A DNA stretch of 45,773 nt, taken from positions 1 to 45,773 of the IMG/VR virus record IMGVR_UViG_3300047356_001191. The stretch is one strand, 5' to 3'. Under the pieces are notes generated by a model. The model ran no database searches. It had not been told where the DNA came from and saw nothing but the letters and a program-made list of their open reading frames with translations. Of the stretch, positions 45,715-45,773 are shown piece after piece (position 1 is the first letter of the stretch; each line of letters starts with the position of its first letter). This DNA is from a virus. The translations under genes and the position numbers were made by a program.

Positions 45715-45773
45715 ATAATTTAACATCTTTTTTTCAAATTCTTTTTCGTAATATTCTATTTTTTTTGTTTTTG
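45697..45773 (-). CDS. Unknown protein, C-terminal fragment (cut by window edge)
   Basis: The last 24 codons of a gene that begins outside the window: KTKKIEYYEKEFEKKMLNYL then DNSE and TAA at 45697-45699. Charged and helical. Too short to name. Its end overlaps promoter copy 7. Confidence 0.5.
   Translation of the reverse strand, partial: KTKKIEYYEKEFEKKMLNYLDNSE

Noticed and set aside
1-45773. Bacterial chromosome or prophage island instead of a phage genome
   Set aside because: TonB receptor, nuclease and glycan genes suggest a host, but the T4-type polymerase, clamp and loader genes, single coding strand, tight overlaps and many phage-type hypotheticals across the whole window favour a lytic T4-like phage.
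1-45773. tRNA genes, insertion sequences, attachment sites
   Set aside because: I looked for tRNA-like cloverleaf sequences, transposases and direct-repeat ends by eye and saw none I could support; a tRNA scan would settle it.

Overview
The window looks like part of a large, AT-rich T4-like tailed phage genome whose host is a marine Bacteroidetes (flavobacterium-type) bacterium. The phage call rests on a complete T4-type replisome core: family B polymerase (gp43-like), sliding clamp (gp45-like), clamp-loader ATPase (gp44-like) and clamp-loader small subunit (gp62-like). Every gene is on the minus strand, most neighbours overlap or are a few bases apart, and no tRNA or rRNA gene was seen. The host call rests on three independent signals: seven copies of a Bacteroidetes-type promoter (-33 TTGG/TTTG, 19 bases, TATATTTG/A), lipoproteins with a Bacteroidetes-style surface-export signal, and a complete TonB-dependent receptor with an N-terminal CarboxypepD_reg-like domain. 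No capsid, tail or terminase gene was recognised, so the virion genes probably lie outside the window.

Layout in the direction of transcription (high to low coordinates). 45773-37322: replication and nucleic-acid block with an HD hydrolase, two 'TSPPYF' methyltransferases, DNA polymerase and sliding clamp, each short operon led by its own copy of the conserved promoter, ending with a CBS-less IMP dehydrogenase-like enzyme. 37325-31787: accessory block with IMPDH, the TonB-dependent receptor, a strong terminator, small membrane proteins, an exported S1/P1 nuclease and a P-loop kinase-like protein. 31752-25616: clamp loader, a 33-residue peptide, thioredoxin, two radical SAM enzymes with cysteine-rich N-termini, gp62, a Zn-ribbon protein, a RecB/Cas4-like nuclease and small proteins. 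25465-13779: about 12 kb of glycan genes (two GT4 enzymes, several GT-A enzymes, two SDR epimerases, a short UDP-sugar dehydrogenase, a methyltransferase) with a GroES gene inside.

13631-4051 is a cluster of exported proteins: a TTG-started exported protein, two paralogous secreted proteins sharing a dockerin/cohesin-like C-terminal half (one also with a PA14 domain), each followed directly by a small surface-type lipoprotein, a CsgG-like outer-membrane secretion pore, an outer-membrane barrel-like protein with a huge Ser/Asp/Gly/Glu tract, a membrane-anchored stalk protein and five tiny proteins, most of them membrane proteins. Several of these genes carry strong Shine-Dalgarno sequences, which is unusual for Bacteroidetes. 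I regard this as the best candidate for an undescribed system: a phage-encoded machine that builds something on the surface of the infected cell. 4045-1 holds small proteins, a PAP2 phosphatase, phage-type hypotheticals, a GAF-like membrane protein and the start of a HAD phosphatase.

Working model (inference): the phage takes over replication with its own polymerase complex, supports guanine nucleotides and redox with IMPDH and thioredoxin, recodes surface glycans, and loads the envelope with its own receptor, nuclease, pore and adhesin-like proteins, thereby changing what the infected cell takes up, what sticks to it, and which other phages can infect it.
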